Positions 33,981 through 41,943 of a DNA stretch of 52,322 bases are shown in pieces. Position 1 is the stretch's first letter, and each line of letters opens with the position of its first letter. Position numbers and translations under genes: made by a program. Under the pieces are notes generated by a model. It saw only the letters and a list, made by a program, of their open reading frames with translations. It searched no databases and was not told the origin of the DNA. The DNA comes from Fidelibacterota bacterium (GTDB taxonomy: Bacteria > Pseudomonadota > Alphaproteobacteria > Rhodospirillales > Rhodospirillaceae), in the NCBI GenBank assembly GCA_945903705.1, contig CAMDOZ010000006.1, positions 1 to 52,322 of the forward strand, given 5' to 3'.

Positions 33981-34136
33981 TGATGGGGGCCGCTGTTCGC
34001 AAAGTTGCTGGTCGATTCAGGCACTGCGTGCACCCTTTGACGGGAGAGCGGTGATAACCGTACTTATCCCCGGGAAAAGATTTTTATCCCGCTCGCCTGT
34101 GAGTCGTGATTTTCGCCTCTTCGGAGCTTCTTTTCG

Positions 34137-34967
34137 GTGACCGACCGCTCTCCCTATAACCTCCACCTCGTCTCCGATTCGTCCGGCGAAACGGTCACCA
34201 ACATTGCTCGAGCCTGCTTAGTGCAATACGAGAATGTCCAGGTCACTGAGCACTTCTGGTGGCTGGTACGTACACCCGGCCAGATGAACCGGGTCATCGA
34301 GGGAATTCGCAGCGCGCCAGGCCTTGTGATCTTTACCCTCCTGGACGGGAAAATCCGTGTCCTTCTCGAGCAAGCCTGCCGTGAGATGAAAGTCTCCTAT
34401 GTCTCGGCCCTCGATCCGGTGATGGGCGCCCTCTCACAATTCTTCGAACGCCGGGCCGGCACCGAGATCGGTCGTCAGCATGCTCTCGATGACGAATATT
34501 TCCACCGGATCGACGCCATGCACTTCGCGGTTGCGCATGACGACGGCCAGTCCATGTTGGGCATGCTGGAAGCCGACGTCATCTTGATCGGAGTCTCGCG
34601 TACATCAAAAACGCCGACGTGCATGTACCTCGCCAACCGCGGACTCAAAGCCGGAAATATTCCGCTGGTCCCGAATGTGGCGTTGGCGCCGGACGTCATC
34701 GCGGCCAAGAAGCCGCTGATCGTGGGACTCACGCGCGAACCAAAGAGTCTCTCCGACATCCGCCAGAGCCGGCTGCGAATCATGAACGAAGATCGCAACG
34801 AGGGGTACGCCGACCTCGAGACCGTGCGCGAGGAAATTGCCGAATCCCGCCGCCTATTCGCAAAACACGGGTGGCCGGTGATCGATGTCACCCGGCGCTC
34901 CATCGAAGAAACCGCGGCGACCATTATTCAGCTCTATACCCAACGTCAGTCGGCGGCGTCATCATGA
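34137..34967 (+). CDS. ppsR: DUF299 bifunctional kinase/phosphorylase regulating PPDK or PEP synthase
   Basis: A 276-residue protein starting at GTG 34137. It has NLHLVSDSSGETVTNIARA and the P-loop-like GVSRTSKTPTCMYLA. GLTREPKSLSDIRQSRL and DVTRRSIEETAATI follow. Family members phosphorylate and dephosphorylate pyruvate phosphate dikinase or PEP synthase using ADP and phosphate. It is the first gene rightward of the putative origin and heads a tight operon (overlaps maf by 4 nt). Which of the two enzymes is the target cannot be told. Confidence 0.93.
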   Translation: MTDRSPYNLHLVSDSSGETVTNIARACLVQYENVQVTEHFWWLVRTPGQMNRVIEGIRSAPGLVIFTLLDGKIRVLLEQACREMKVSYVSALDPVMGALSQFFERRAGTEIGRQHALDDEYFHRIDAMHFAVAHDDGQSMLGMLEADVILIGVSRTSKTPTCMYLANRGLKAGNIPLVPNVALAPDVIAAKKPLIVGLTREPKSLSDIRQSRLRIMNEDRNEGYADLETVREEIAESRRLFAKHGWPVIDVTRRSIEETAATIIQLYTQRQSAASS

Positions 34968-35566
34968 CGAACCACAGACTAATTCTTGCGTCTGCCAGCA
35001 AGAGCCGCGCGAGCCTCATGCGCGCGGCCGGCCTCAATTTCGAGCAGATCCCCGCTCACGTCGACGAAGATGCGATCAAGGCTTCACTGAAGGCCGAAGG
35101 GGCCACGTCGGCCGACTGTGCACTTGCGCTCGCAGAATTCAAGGCCGGCACGGTCTCGCAGCGCCATCCCGAAACCCTCGTGATCGGCGCCGATCAAATG
35201 CTGGAGTGCGAGGGCGCCTGGTTCGACAAACCCAAGGATATGGCGGGCGCGCGCAACCATCTGCTCGCATTGCGCGGCAAGACCCACACCTTGTCGAATA
35301 GCGCCGCGGTTGCGCTCAATGGGGCGCCGATCTGGCATCACACATCGGTCGCAAGACTTACGGTGCGGCCTTTCAGCGACGCCTTTCTCGATGAATATCT
35401 CGCCGCCGTTGGGCCGGCGGCCATGTCCTCCGTCGGCGCTTATCAACTCGAAGGCCATGGTGCGCAGCTGTTCAGTAAAGTCGAAGGCGACTTCTTCACT
35501 ATCCTGGGCCTGCAGATACTGGAGCTCCTCGCTTTCCTGCGCGAACACCAGGTGGTGAGCCGATGA
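34964..35566 (+). CDS. maf: Maf-like nucleotide pyrophosphatase
   Basis: A 200-residue protein with the Maf signature LILASASKSRASLMRAAG. VIGADQMLECEG (catalytic aspartate) and VGAYQLEGHGAQLF follow. Maf proteins hydrolyse non-canonical or modified nucleoside triphosphates to monophosphates. It overlaps ppsR upstream and aroE downstream, each by ATGA. Confidence 0.92.
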   Translation: MTNHRLILASASKSRASLMRAAGLNFEQIPAHVDEDAIKASLKAEGATSADCALALAEFKAGTVSQRHPETLVIGADQMLECEGAWFDKPKDMAGARNHLLALRGKTHTLSNSAAVALNGAPIWHHTSVARLTVRPFSDAFLDEYLAAVGPAAMSSVGAYQLEGHGAQLFSKVEGDFFTILGLQILELLAFLREHQVVSR

Positions 35567-36396
35567 AGCCCCCCAAAGCTGGAGTCATGGGCTGGCCGGT
35601 GGACCATTCGCGTTCGCCCGTCCTGCATGGTTTCTGGCTAAAGACCTACGGCCTCGAAGGCAGTTATCTCCGCCTGCCCGTCGCACCCGAGCAGTTGGGC
35701 GCTGCGCTCGGCGAGCTGCATGAGAAGGGATTTTCCGGCGTCAGCCTTACGGTTCCCCACAAGGAGACGGCGATCGCCTTCCTGAACGGCATCACGGCGG
35801 AAGCGCGCCATATCGGCGCCGTAAATACGGTGTTTCTGACGGCGGACGGAAAGCTCCTTGGGACGAACACCGATGCTTATGGGTTCATCACCAACCTCGC
35901 CACCGCCGCGCCGGCCTGGCGGCCCGATGCGGGCCCGGCTGTGGTGCTCGGTGCCGGCGGCGCCGCGCGCGCGGTCTGCTATGCGCTTCAGAATGCCGGC
36001 GTTCCGGAGATTCGCGTGATCAACCGCACCCTTCCCCGCGCCGAAGTCCTCGCGACGGCTCTTGGTCCGCCACTTCGTCTGTTGCCGTGGGAGAAGATGA
36101 CGGGCGCGCTCAAGGATGCGGCGCTGCTCGTCAATACGACCACCCTCGGTATGAAGGGGCAGCCGGCGCTCGAGATCGACCTCGGCCCCTTGCCGCCGTC
36201 GGCGGTGGTCAACGACATCGTCTATGTCCCGCTGGAAACGCCGCTCCTTGCGGCCGCCCGGGCCCGCGGCAATCCGGTGGTCGACGGGCTGGGGATGCTG
36301 CTCTATCAGGCGCAGCCGAGTTTCACGGGCTGGTTCGGCGTGCGGCCCGAGGTAACCCCGGAGCTGCGCGCTCATGTTCTTGCGAGCATGCCGTGA
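35563..36396 (+). CDS. aroE: Shikimate dehydrogenase (NADP+)
   Basis: A 277-residue enzyme reducing 3-dehydroshikimate to shikimate. The shikimate-binding DHSRSPVLHGFWL is followed by the catalytic lysine in SLTVPHKETA and NTDAYGF. The NADP-binding domain has VLGAGGAARAV and INRT, and the C-terminal motif is GMLLYQAQPSFTGWFG. Start ATG overlaps the maf stop; its own TGA overlaps the GTG of coaE. Confidence 0.96.
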   Translation: MKPPKAGVMGWPVDHSRSPVLHGFWLKTYGLEGSYLRLPVAPEQLGAALGELHEKGFSGVSLTVPHKETAIAFLNGITAEARHIGAVNTVFLTADGKLLGTNTDAYGFITNLATAAPAWRPDAGPAVVLGAGGAARAVCYALQNAGVPEIRVINRTLPRAEVLATALGPPLRLLPWEKMTGALKDAALLVNTTTLGMKGQPALEIDLGPLPPSAVVNDIVYVPLETPLLAAARARGNPVVDGLGMLLYQAQPSFTGWFGVRPEVTPELRAHVLASMP

Positions 36397-37025
36397 CCCC
36401 GCTTGCCTCGCGTAAGGTCCGGCCGCGCCGCTGGCCCTCACGTATTGTCGGGCTGACGGGATCGATCGCCATGGGCAAGTCCACCGCCTCGGCCTTCCTC
36501 GCAAGGCAGCGCATTCCCGTCTTCAGCGCCGACGCGGTTGTTCACGACCTGCTGGGACCGCATGGGCTCGCCGTCGGGCCCGTGAGCGCGCGCTTTCCGG
36601 GCGTGTCGGGACCAAAGGGAATCGATCGCGCCGCATTGGGCAAGGCCGTGTTCGAAAACCCCAAAGTGCTTGCCGCCCTCGAAGCCATACTTCATCCGAT
36701 GGTGAAATCCGCACGCGCGCGTTTCTTCCGGGCGGCCGCCTTGCAACGGCGGGCCATCGTCGCGGTGGAAATTCCGCTCCTGTTCGAAACACCGCAGAGC
36801 GACCTGTTCGATATGATCATCGTCGTTTCGGCGCCGGCATTCCTGCAACGCCAGCGTGCGTTGCGCCGGCCCGGCATGACGCCCGCGCGGCTCACCGCGA
36901 TCTTGGCGCGCCAGATGCCCGATTCAAAAAAGCGCCGCCTCGCCGACGCGGTCATTCCGTCCGGGCTAGGAAAACGCGAAACCTTGCGCCGCCTGAACCG
37001 AACCCTCAAAATACATTCAGGCTGA
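36393..37025 (+). CDS. coaE: Dephospho-CoA kinase
   Basis: A 210-residue P-loop kinase: GLTGSIAMGKSTASAFL, then FSADAVVHDLLGP, AILHPMV and VVEIPLLFET-type core. It phosphorylates dephospho-CoA in the last step of CoA synthesis. GTG 36393 overlaps the aroE stop (GTGA), giving a slightly longer, basic N-terminus (RKVRPRRWPSR) than usual; a later start is possible but none is better placed. Confidence 0.95.
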   Translation: MTPLASRKVRPRRWPSRIVGLTGSIAMGKSTASAFLARQRIPVFSADAVVHDLLGPHGLAVGPVSARFPGVSGPKGIDRAALGKAVFENPKVLAALEAILHPMVKSARARFFRAAALQRRAIVAVEIPLLFETPQSDLFDMIIVVSAPAFLQRQRALRRPGMTPARLTAILARQMPDSKKRRLADAVIPSGLGKRETLRRLNRTLKIHSG

Positions 37026-37039
37026 GGGCGGAAAACAAG

Positions 37040-37735
37040 ATGCGCGAGATTGTTCTAGACACCGAAACCACCGGGCTCGATCCCACGAGCGGGCATCGCG
37101 TGGTGGAAGTCGGCTGCATCGAGCTCCTCAATCACATGCCCACGGGGCGCGAGTTCCATTTCTATGTGAACCCCGAGCGTGACATGCCCGCAGAAGCCGA
37201 GGCGGTCCACGGGCTTTCCAGCGCCTTCCTCTCCGACAAGCCGCTGTTCTCCTCGCTGGCCGACGAGCTCCTGGGCTTCATCGGCGACTCACCGATCATT
37301 GCCCACAACGCTGGCTTCGACATGGGCTTCATAAATGCCGAGCTAAAACGCGTCGGCAAAGCGCCGCTTGGGTCCGACCGCACCATCGATACGGTGATGC
37401 TCGCCCGGCGCAAGTTTCCCGGCGCCCAGGCTAGCCTCGATGCCTTGTGCCGGCGCTTCTCGATCGATCTCTCCGGGCGCGGCAAGCACGGGGCGCTCCT
37501 GGATGCGAAGCTGCTGGCGAAAGTCTATTTGGAACTGGTTGGCGGCCGCGAACCCGGCCTTCTGCTGGCAACGGCCACCGAAGTCGCCACCACGGGCCCG
37601 GTCGAAGTCGTGACGCGTACGGCCCGCCCGCCGCGGCCCCATGAGGCGAGCGCGGAGGAACTGGCGGCTCATGCCGCCTTTGTCGCCACGTTAAAGAATC
37701 CGATTTGGTTGAAGGATCAGCCGGATCCGGCCTAG
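37040..37735 (+). CDS. dnaQ: DNA polymerase III epsilon subunit (3'-5' proofreading exonuclease)
   Basis: A 231-residue DEDDh exonuclease. ExoI is D7-T-E9-T-T-G, exoII is AHNAGFDMGF, and exoIII contains H-G-A-L-L-D-A-K. A flexible Pro/Thr-rich C-terminal segment for binding the polymerase alpha subunit follows (VVTRTARPPRPHE). It proofreads replication errors. It ends the ppsR-maf-aroE-coaE-dnaQ run, 14 nt after coaE. Confidence 0.96.
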   Translation: MREIVLDTETTGLDPTSGHRVVEVGCIELLNHMPTGREFHFYVNPERDMPAEAEAVHGLSSAFLSDKPLFSSLADELLGFIGDSPIIAHNAGFDMGFINAELKRVGKAPLGSDRTIDTVMLARRKFPGAQASLDALCRRFSIDLSGRGKHGALLDAKLLAKVYLELVGGREPGLLLATATEVATTGPVEVVTRTARPPRPHEASAEELAAHAAFVATLKNPIWLKDQPDPA

Positions 37736-37744
37736 CCGGATCCG
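37722..37744. terminator. Bidirectional hairpin between dnaQ and secB
   Basis: A perfect 10-bp stem CGGATCCGGC / GCCGGATCCG with a 3-nt loop spans the dnaQ stop codon, in the 10-bp gap to the convergent secB stop. No T-run follows, so it more likely stabilises both 3' ends or acts with Rho. Confidence 0.5.
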
Positions 37745-37745
37745 C

Positions 37746-38261
37746 CTAATGCACCGCCGGCTGCGGTTGCGGCTGGCCCGGCACCCCGAACTTCTGGCGA
37801 TACAGAAGCCCGAAATCCACCAATTGAAGTTGAAGCGGCGGGAAGCCGCCGTGGCCGGTGCAGTCCGACACGATCTGGCGGGCAAACGGGAACAGCTGGC
37901 GCGGGATTTCGATCATGAGCAGCGGATGGATGTGCTCTTCCGCAACGATCTGCTTGTTCACATCCACGGCCGCGCAGTAGGTGAGCTCCAGGATGAAGGC
38001 TTTACGGTCCGAAAGGGTCGCTTCCAGGTGAATGGTCAGAGCGACCTCGTAGGCCGTCTCATTGATGCCGCGGGCGGCAACGTCGATGCTGATGGGAATC
38101 TCGGGCGATTCACGCTGGAGCTGTGCGTAGATGTCCGGCGCACCCGGCACTTCAAAGGAGAGGTCCTTGATATACTGGCCCGCGATCCGAATGGGCGCGA
38201 GCGGCGGCGGTTGATCTCCGTCGGTTGCGGAGTCAGGGGGTAAATCGCTCGGCTCGCTCAT
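37746..38261 (-). CDS. secB: Protein-export chaperone SecB
   Basis: A 171-residue chaperone that keeps preproteins unfolded and hands them to SecA. It has a proline/acid-rich N-terminal extension, then IAGQYIKDLSFEVPGAPDIY. YEVALTIHLEA follows, then HPLLMIEIPRQLFPFARQIVSDCTGHGGFPPLQLQ, the SecB core. It is convergent with dnaQ and divergent from timA. Confidence 0.96.
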   Translation of the reverse strand: MSEPSDLPPDSATDGDQPPPLAPIRIAGQYIKDLSFEVPGAPDIYAQLQRESPEIPISIDVAARGINETAYEVALTIHLEATLSDRKAFILELTYCAAVDVNKQIVAEEHIHPLLMIEIPRQLFPFARQIVSDCTGHGGFPPLQLQLVDFGLLYRQKFGVPGQPQPQPAVH

Positions 38262-38315
38262 GGTCTTCTCCGTTATTCCGCGCCGGCTGTCGACGCGCCG
38301 GGGCAGGTAACATGC

Positions 38316-38363
38316 TTCGGCGGGCCATACAAGCAGGCCCTACAAGGCCTTAAGCCCGCCGAA
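38316..38363. repeat. 48-bp palindrome in the secB-timA intergenic region
   Basis: Perfect 10-bp outer arms TTCGGCGGGC / GCCCGCCGAA and inner arms AGGCC / GGCCT around a short loop. It lies in the 256-bp divergent gap, upstream of secB. It matches the short GAAAAGTG-type elements in size but not in core sequence. It may be a separate repeat family or an RNA hairpin in the secB leader. Confidence 0.65.
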
Positions 38364-38517
38364 TAAAGTCTCATGCCTCTTTGAGAATTCGGACCCCTTC
38401 GCTTGCCCTTTGGGAGGCGAGAGCCTATTTTTGAGAAATGGCCGACGTAGTTCCTCGGCTGGCTAGTCCGGCCGAGATTTCCTTGGGGGCTCCCTCCAAC
38501 CAAGCGACGGCGACACG

Positions 38518-39213
38518 ATGGAAGGCTTTCAGTTTATCGACATTATAATCCTCGCAATGGTCGCGGGGTTTATTGTCCTGCGCCTGCGCAGCGTTCTGGG
38601 ACGCCGCACCGGACATGAGCCGGGCCGCGACAGCCGCCCGGAAGAAGGCTTTGCGCGCGAGGCCGCCAATTCTCCCGACAATGTTGTGCCCCTGCCCGGC
38701 GCCGGCAAACGTCGCGCCCGCGAGGGCGCTTTGGATATCGAGCCCGCCTATCAGGGCACGCCCATGGAGGCCGGTCTCGTGCAGATCAAAATGGCCGACC
38801 CCGCTTTCAGCGTCGGCCGCTTTCTTGAAGGCGCCGCCAAGGCTTTCGAAATGATTGTTGCCGCCTATGCCCGCAACGACACCGACACCTTGAAGCCGCT
38901 CTTGAGCGCGGACGTCTATGCGCGGTTCGCGAGCGCCATCCAGGAACGCGAAGAGCGCGGCGAAACCATGGAGACCGAACTCGTGGTGCTGAAGCCGCCC
39001 AAGGCCGAAGCCATTATCGTCGACGAGACTCGCGCCTCAATCGATGTCCGCTTCCAGAGCGAGCAGGTCAACGTGATCAAGAACCGCTCGGGCGAAGTGA
39101 TCGACGGCGACCGCGAGCACGTCGACAGCGTTACCGACATCTGGACCTTCGCGCGCGATCTTGCGAGCCGCGATCCCAACTGGGTTCTGGTCGCCACCCG
39201 GAGCGTCGAATAA
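38518..39213 (+). CDS. Tim44/TimA domain protein
   Basis: A 231-residue protein. One N-terminal membrane segment (residues 6-22, DIIILAMVAGFIVLRLRSVLG) is followed by a low-complexity linker. The Tim44-like domain then follows (FLEGAAKAFEMIVAAYARNDTDTLKPLLS, and VTDIWTFARDLASRDPNWVLVAT). The domain is homologous to the mitochondrial import component Tim44, and alphaproteobacterial TimA is its bacterial counterpart, with an unsettled role at the inner membrane. Its position between secB and mltA is conserved in the class. Confidence 0.92.
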   Translation: MEGFQFIDIIILAMVAGFIVLRLRSVLGRRTGHEPGRDSRPEEGFAREAANSPDNVVPLPGAGKRRAREGALDIEPAYQGTPMEAGLVQIKMADPAFSVGRFLEGAAKAFEMIVAAYARNDTDTLKPLLSADVYARFASAIQEREERGETMETELVVLKPPKAEAIIVDETRASIDVRFQSEQVNVIKNRSGEVIDGDREHVDSVTDIWTFARDLASRDPNWVLVATRSVE

Positions 39214-39228
39214 CCCCCGCCTGAACAC

Positions 39229-40599
39229 GTGGCTGATCCGGACGAACCCCCTCCGCGCCCGCGCTCGACCGTCGCCCTTGTGGCGGCTCTGCTTGTCGGA
39301 GCCGTGATCGGCGCGGCGGCCGCTCTCAGTTTTATACGCCAACAAGCGCCCGATGAAGCGGCGCCCGAGCAGCCGCCGGTCGCAGCGGCGCCAAAACCCG
39401 ACACCTCTGTTCTCTACACGCCTGTCGCGGTCGATACCTTGGCGGGCTGGCAACAAGATTCCATGGCCGAAGCGCTGCCCGCCTTGCATCGGTCCTGCGG
39501 GCGCTTGAAAGCAATCGCCGCCGACAGAATCATTGGCATCGGCAACATCGCCCGCCCCGCGGCCGCCTGGCACGAAGCGTGCGATGCGATTCTACGGGTG
39601 AACGGCGGCGACGCCGCCTTACGCGCGGCGCTGACCGACATGTTCGTTGCGTTTCGCGTCGCCTCCGGCGCCGAGACCAAGAATGAACACGGCCTTTTCA
39701 CCGGCTACTACGAAGCCGACTTGCGCGGCTCGCTCGAGCAAGGCGGAGCATTTCAGTATCCGATCTATGGAATGCCGCGCGATCTGGTGAGCGTGGATGT
39801 GCGCGACTTTGCCGGGGCCGCCAATCTGCCCACGGGCGTGCCGACCAACATCGTCGGCCGTGTTATCGACAGCGGCCGCGGCATGCGCATGATGCCCTAC
39901 TACACGCGCACCGAGATCGATGCGCAGCGCGTCCTCGCAAATTCCGCGGATGTCCTGGTGTGGTCGGACGATCCGGTGGCGATTCACGTCCTGCACATTC
40001 AAGGCTCGGGGCGCGTCACCCTGCCCGACGGCAGCGTGATGCGCATCGGCTTTGCCGGATCCAACGGCCGCCAGTTCAAGGGCATCGGATCCATCCTTCT
40101 GGAAGCCGGCGCGCTCAAGCCGGGTGGAGCCTCCATGATCGCCGTGCGCGACTGGCTCAGGTCCCATCCGGACGAAGCGGCGAAGTACATGAACCTCAAC
40201 AACCGCTACATCTTCTTCCGCAAGCTCGATCCGTCGGAAACCGAAGACGGCCCGGTTGGAGCCTCCAACGTCTCGCTGACGCCGGGACGCTCCCTTGCGG
40301 TCGACCCCCGGTTCATTCCCATGGGTGCGCCCTTGTGGCTGGATACCAAAGACCCCGACGAGATTGCTATTCAACGCCTGGTGGTAGCGCAGGATACGGG
40401 TGCCGCGATCACCGGCCCCGTCCGCGGCGACTATTTCTGGGGCCCCGGCGAAGACGCTTTCATGAAAGCTGCGCGCATGAAAAGCACCGGCGGCTACGTC
40501 GTCTTCGTGCCCAAGGCTCCTGAGTCCCTCTCCTCGCCTGTTCCACCGCCGGTCGAGCCCGAAGAAGACAGCGAAACCGGCACGGAAGCGCCCCAGTAA
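39229..40599 (+). CDS. mltA: Membrane-bound lytic murein transglycosylase A
   Basis: A 456-residue protein starting at GTG 39229. An N-terminal membrane anchor (residues about 14-36) replaces the usual lipobox. The MltA domain includes FTGYYEADLRGS and the 3D domain with catalytic aspartate follows (VAQDTGAAITGPVRGDYFWG). It cleaves peptidoglycan glycan strands to 1,6-anhydro ends. The C-terminal tail is Pro/Glu-rich. It lies 15 nt after timA, probably in one operon. Confidence 0.93.
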   Translation: MADPDEPPPRPRSTVALVAALLVGAVIGAAAALSFIRQQAPDEAAPEQPPVAAAPKPDTSVLYTPVAVDTLAGWQQDSMAEALPALHRSCGRLKAIAADRIIGIGNIARPAAAWHEACDAILRVNGGDAALRAALTDMFVAFRVASGAETKNEHGLFTGYYEADLRGSLEQGGAFQYPIYGMPRDLVSVDVRDFAGAANLPTGVPTNIVGRVIDSGRGMRMMPYYTRTEIDAQRVLANSADVLVWSDDPVAIHVLHIQGSGRVTLPDGSVMRIGFAGSNGRQFKGIGSILLEAGALKPGGASMIAVRDWLRSHPDEAAKYMNLNNRYIFFRKLDPSETEDGPVGASNVSLTPGRSLAVDPRFIPMGAPLWLDTKDPDEIAIQRLVVAQDTGAAITGPVRGDYFWGPGEDAFMKAARMKSTGGYVVFVPKAPESLSSPVPPPVEPEEDSETGTEAPQ

Positions 40600-40702
40600 G
40601 CCCTTCTGGCGTCCCTCATTTAGAATCGGTAAACACTCCTCATCTAACTTCACAGGTTGGGGACCTGCGGGCTCGACCCTTTCGAGTCCGCCTGGAGTGA
40701 AG

Positions 40703-41290
40703 ATGAATACGACGCCCAAAGCGCCGCCCGGAGAAAAGAGACGCGATCGCGCCCTCTATGCGCGTCTGGTGGAATCCTATCACGCCGATCGCGTCGGCAT
40801 TTTCGTCGACTTCGATCGCCTGAACACCCCACGGTCTCCCCTCTGGAACGCCTGGGAGAACGTCGCCCCGCTCCTTCTCGTTTTCCTTGCCTCCCTGGGG
40901 CTGATGTTCTTTGTCAATCTTATCCTCGGCACCGCCGTGATGGTGCTGGGCGTCTTCTTCTACCTCTTCATCGTTCGCCCGTGGATCGCCCAGCGCGTCT
41001 ATCGGCGTGCCATCGCCGCGGCGACCGAGAACTTGCACAACTGGAATCTCCTCTGGAAACTGGGCGGCCTCGTGCTCACGCTCAACTTCATGAACAAGAC
41101 ACGCTGCGTTTCGCCGGACGGCGACTGGCGCGCCTTCGTGACCCGCTATCTGCCCGAGATGGAAGTCGAAGGCGTCGAGGCCTATCACGCCTTCAATCGC
41201 CTGGGCCGCGGCGAAGAAGCTGACGACGGAAAGGGCGCCAAGGGCGGAAAAGACAAAGACGAGCCGCGCCTTCAAGATCTCCATATGTGA
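40703..41290 (+). CDS. Unknown two-helix membrane protein
   Basis: A 195-residue protein from ATG 40703 (GGAG 5 nt upstream). The basic N-terminal part is followed by a hydrophobic hairpin at about residues 57-95 (LLLVFLASLGLMFFVNLIL; VMVLGVFFYLFIVRPWIAQ). A cytoplasmic-looking domain then follows (NWNLLWKLGGLVLTLNFM, CVSPDGDWRAFV) with a charged, Lys/Gly-rich tail. I do not recognise it. It stands between mltA and Smr, a neighbourhood otherwise linked to envelope and DNA/RNA quality control. Confidence 0.7.
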   Translation: MNTTPKAPPGEKRRDRALYARLVESYHADRVGIFVDFDRLNTPRSPLWNAWENVAPLLLVFLASLGLMFFVNLILGTAVMVLGVFFYLFIVRPWIAQRVYRRAIAAATENLHNWNLLWKLGGLVLTLNFMNKTRCVSPDGDWRAFVTRYLPEMEVEGVEAYHAFNRLGRGEEADDGKGAKGGKDKDEPRLQDLHM

Positions 41291-41333
41291 TCACGCCATC
41301 TCGTAATGGCGGGCGCACACCTATATCTCCCTC

Positions 41334-41852
41334 ATGAAAGACAGTGATCTCTGGCGCTACGTGACGCGCAATGTTACGCCGTACCGCGCGCAGCGCCACC
41401 CGACGGAAGAGCCCGTTGCGCCTCCGCGATCGGGCAAGGCCGCTGCGGAACGGGACATCGATTTCTCCGCACCCTCGCCGCCGTCGGCCAAGCGCGCGCC
41501 GCTGCCCTTGAAGGTTGGCGCGGTAAGCGCCATGGACAAGCGCACCGCCCAGCGCTTCAAGCGCGGCGACATGCATGTCGACGGGCGTATCGATCTTCAT
41601 GGCCTCACCCTCGATCAGGCCCACAGCGCCCTCATCGGATTCATCCGCCGCTCTCATGCGCGCGGCTCGCGCTGCGTGGTCGTGGTGACGGGAAAGGGCG
41701 GCGAAAAGGGTATCGGCAAGATCCGCCGCGAAACGCCCGAGTGGCTTGCCCGTCCTGACGTCCGGCCCTTGATCCTGGCTGTGACGGAGGCGCGCCCCCA
41801 GCACGGCGGCGGCGGCGCGCTTTATGTACTCTTGAAGAGAACTAGAGAGTGA
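41334..41852 (+). CDS. Smr-domain endonuclease-like protein
   Basis: A 172-residue protein. A disordered, proline-rich N-terminal half (residues 1-75) precedes the Smr domain: RIDLHGLTLDQAHSAL, VVVVTGKGG and the C-terminal GGGGALYVLLKR. Stand-alone Smr proteins are nucleases; in other bacteria they rescue collided ribosomes or cut branched DNA. The stop codon (TGA 41850-41852) is inside the left arm of a palindromic repeat. Confidence 0.92.
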   Translation: MKDSDLWRYVTRNVTPYRAQRHPTEEPVAPPRSGKAAAERDIDFSAPSPPSAKRAPLPLKVGAVSAMDKRTAQRFKRGDMHVDGRIDLHGLTLDQAHSALIGFIRRSHARGSRCVVVVTGKGGEKGIGKIRRETPEWLARPDVRPLILAVTEARPQHGGGGALYVLLKRTRE

Positions 41853-41937
41853 TCCCGAAAAGTGGCCTTCCGCCGGCCGGCGAAGGCCGGCCATAAATTA
41901 GAAAGCGCGCTTCGCGCGGGCGGATAGGATCACTCTC
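41845..41937. repeat. Palindromic repeat, GAAAAGTG family, long form (copy D)
   Basis: Perfect 11-bp arms GAGAGTGATCC / GGATCACTCTC bound a 93-bp element. Inside are CGAAAAGTGG, a GC hairpin GGCCGGC GAAG GCCGGCC (41875-41892) and GAAAGCGCGC...GCGCGGGCGG, in the same order as in copy A near lptE. It provides the Smr stop codon and separates the convergent Smr and hslU genes, where it may act as a bidirectional transcription block. Confidence 0.85.
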
Positions 41938-41943
41938 AAATAA

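Larger units (their letters stand above)
33496..34136. other. Probable chromosomal replication origin (oriC) between rho and ppsR
   Basis: A 641-bp gene-free gap between divergent rho and the DUF299 gene. In Caulobacter and Rickettsia the origin lies next to the same DUF299 gene (between hemE and it), with the rho-mnmE-mnmG-rsmG-parAB side to the left and maf-aroE-coaE-dnaQ to the right, as here. It contains DnaA-box-like 9-mers: TGATTCACA, TGACTCACA (twice), TGACTCACC, CGACTCACA, TCATCCACC, TTTTCCACG, TTATCCCCG and TTATCCCGC, on both strands. Eight GANTC sites occur in 33689-34105, about five times the chance number by a rough base-composition estimate. AT-rich patches (AATATTTGAATTCAA; AAAAGATTTTTATCC) could unwind. 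No TTAA-N7-TTAA CtrA box is seen. hemE and hemH are absent here. Confidence 0.72.
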
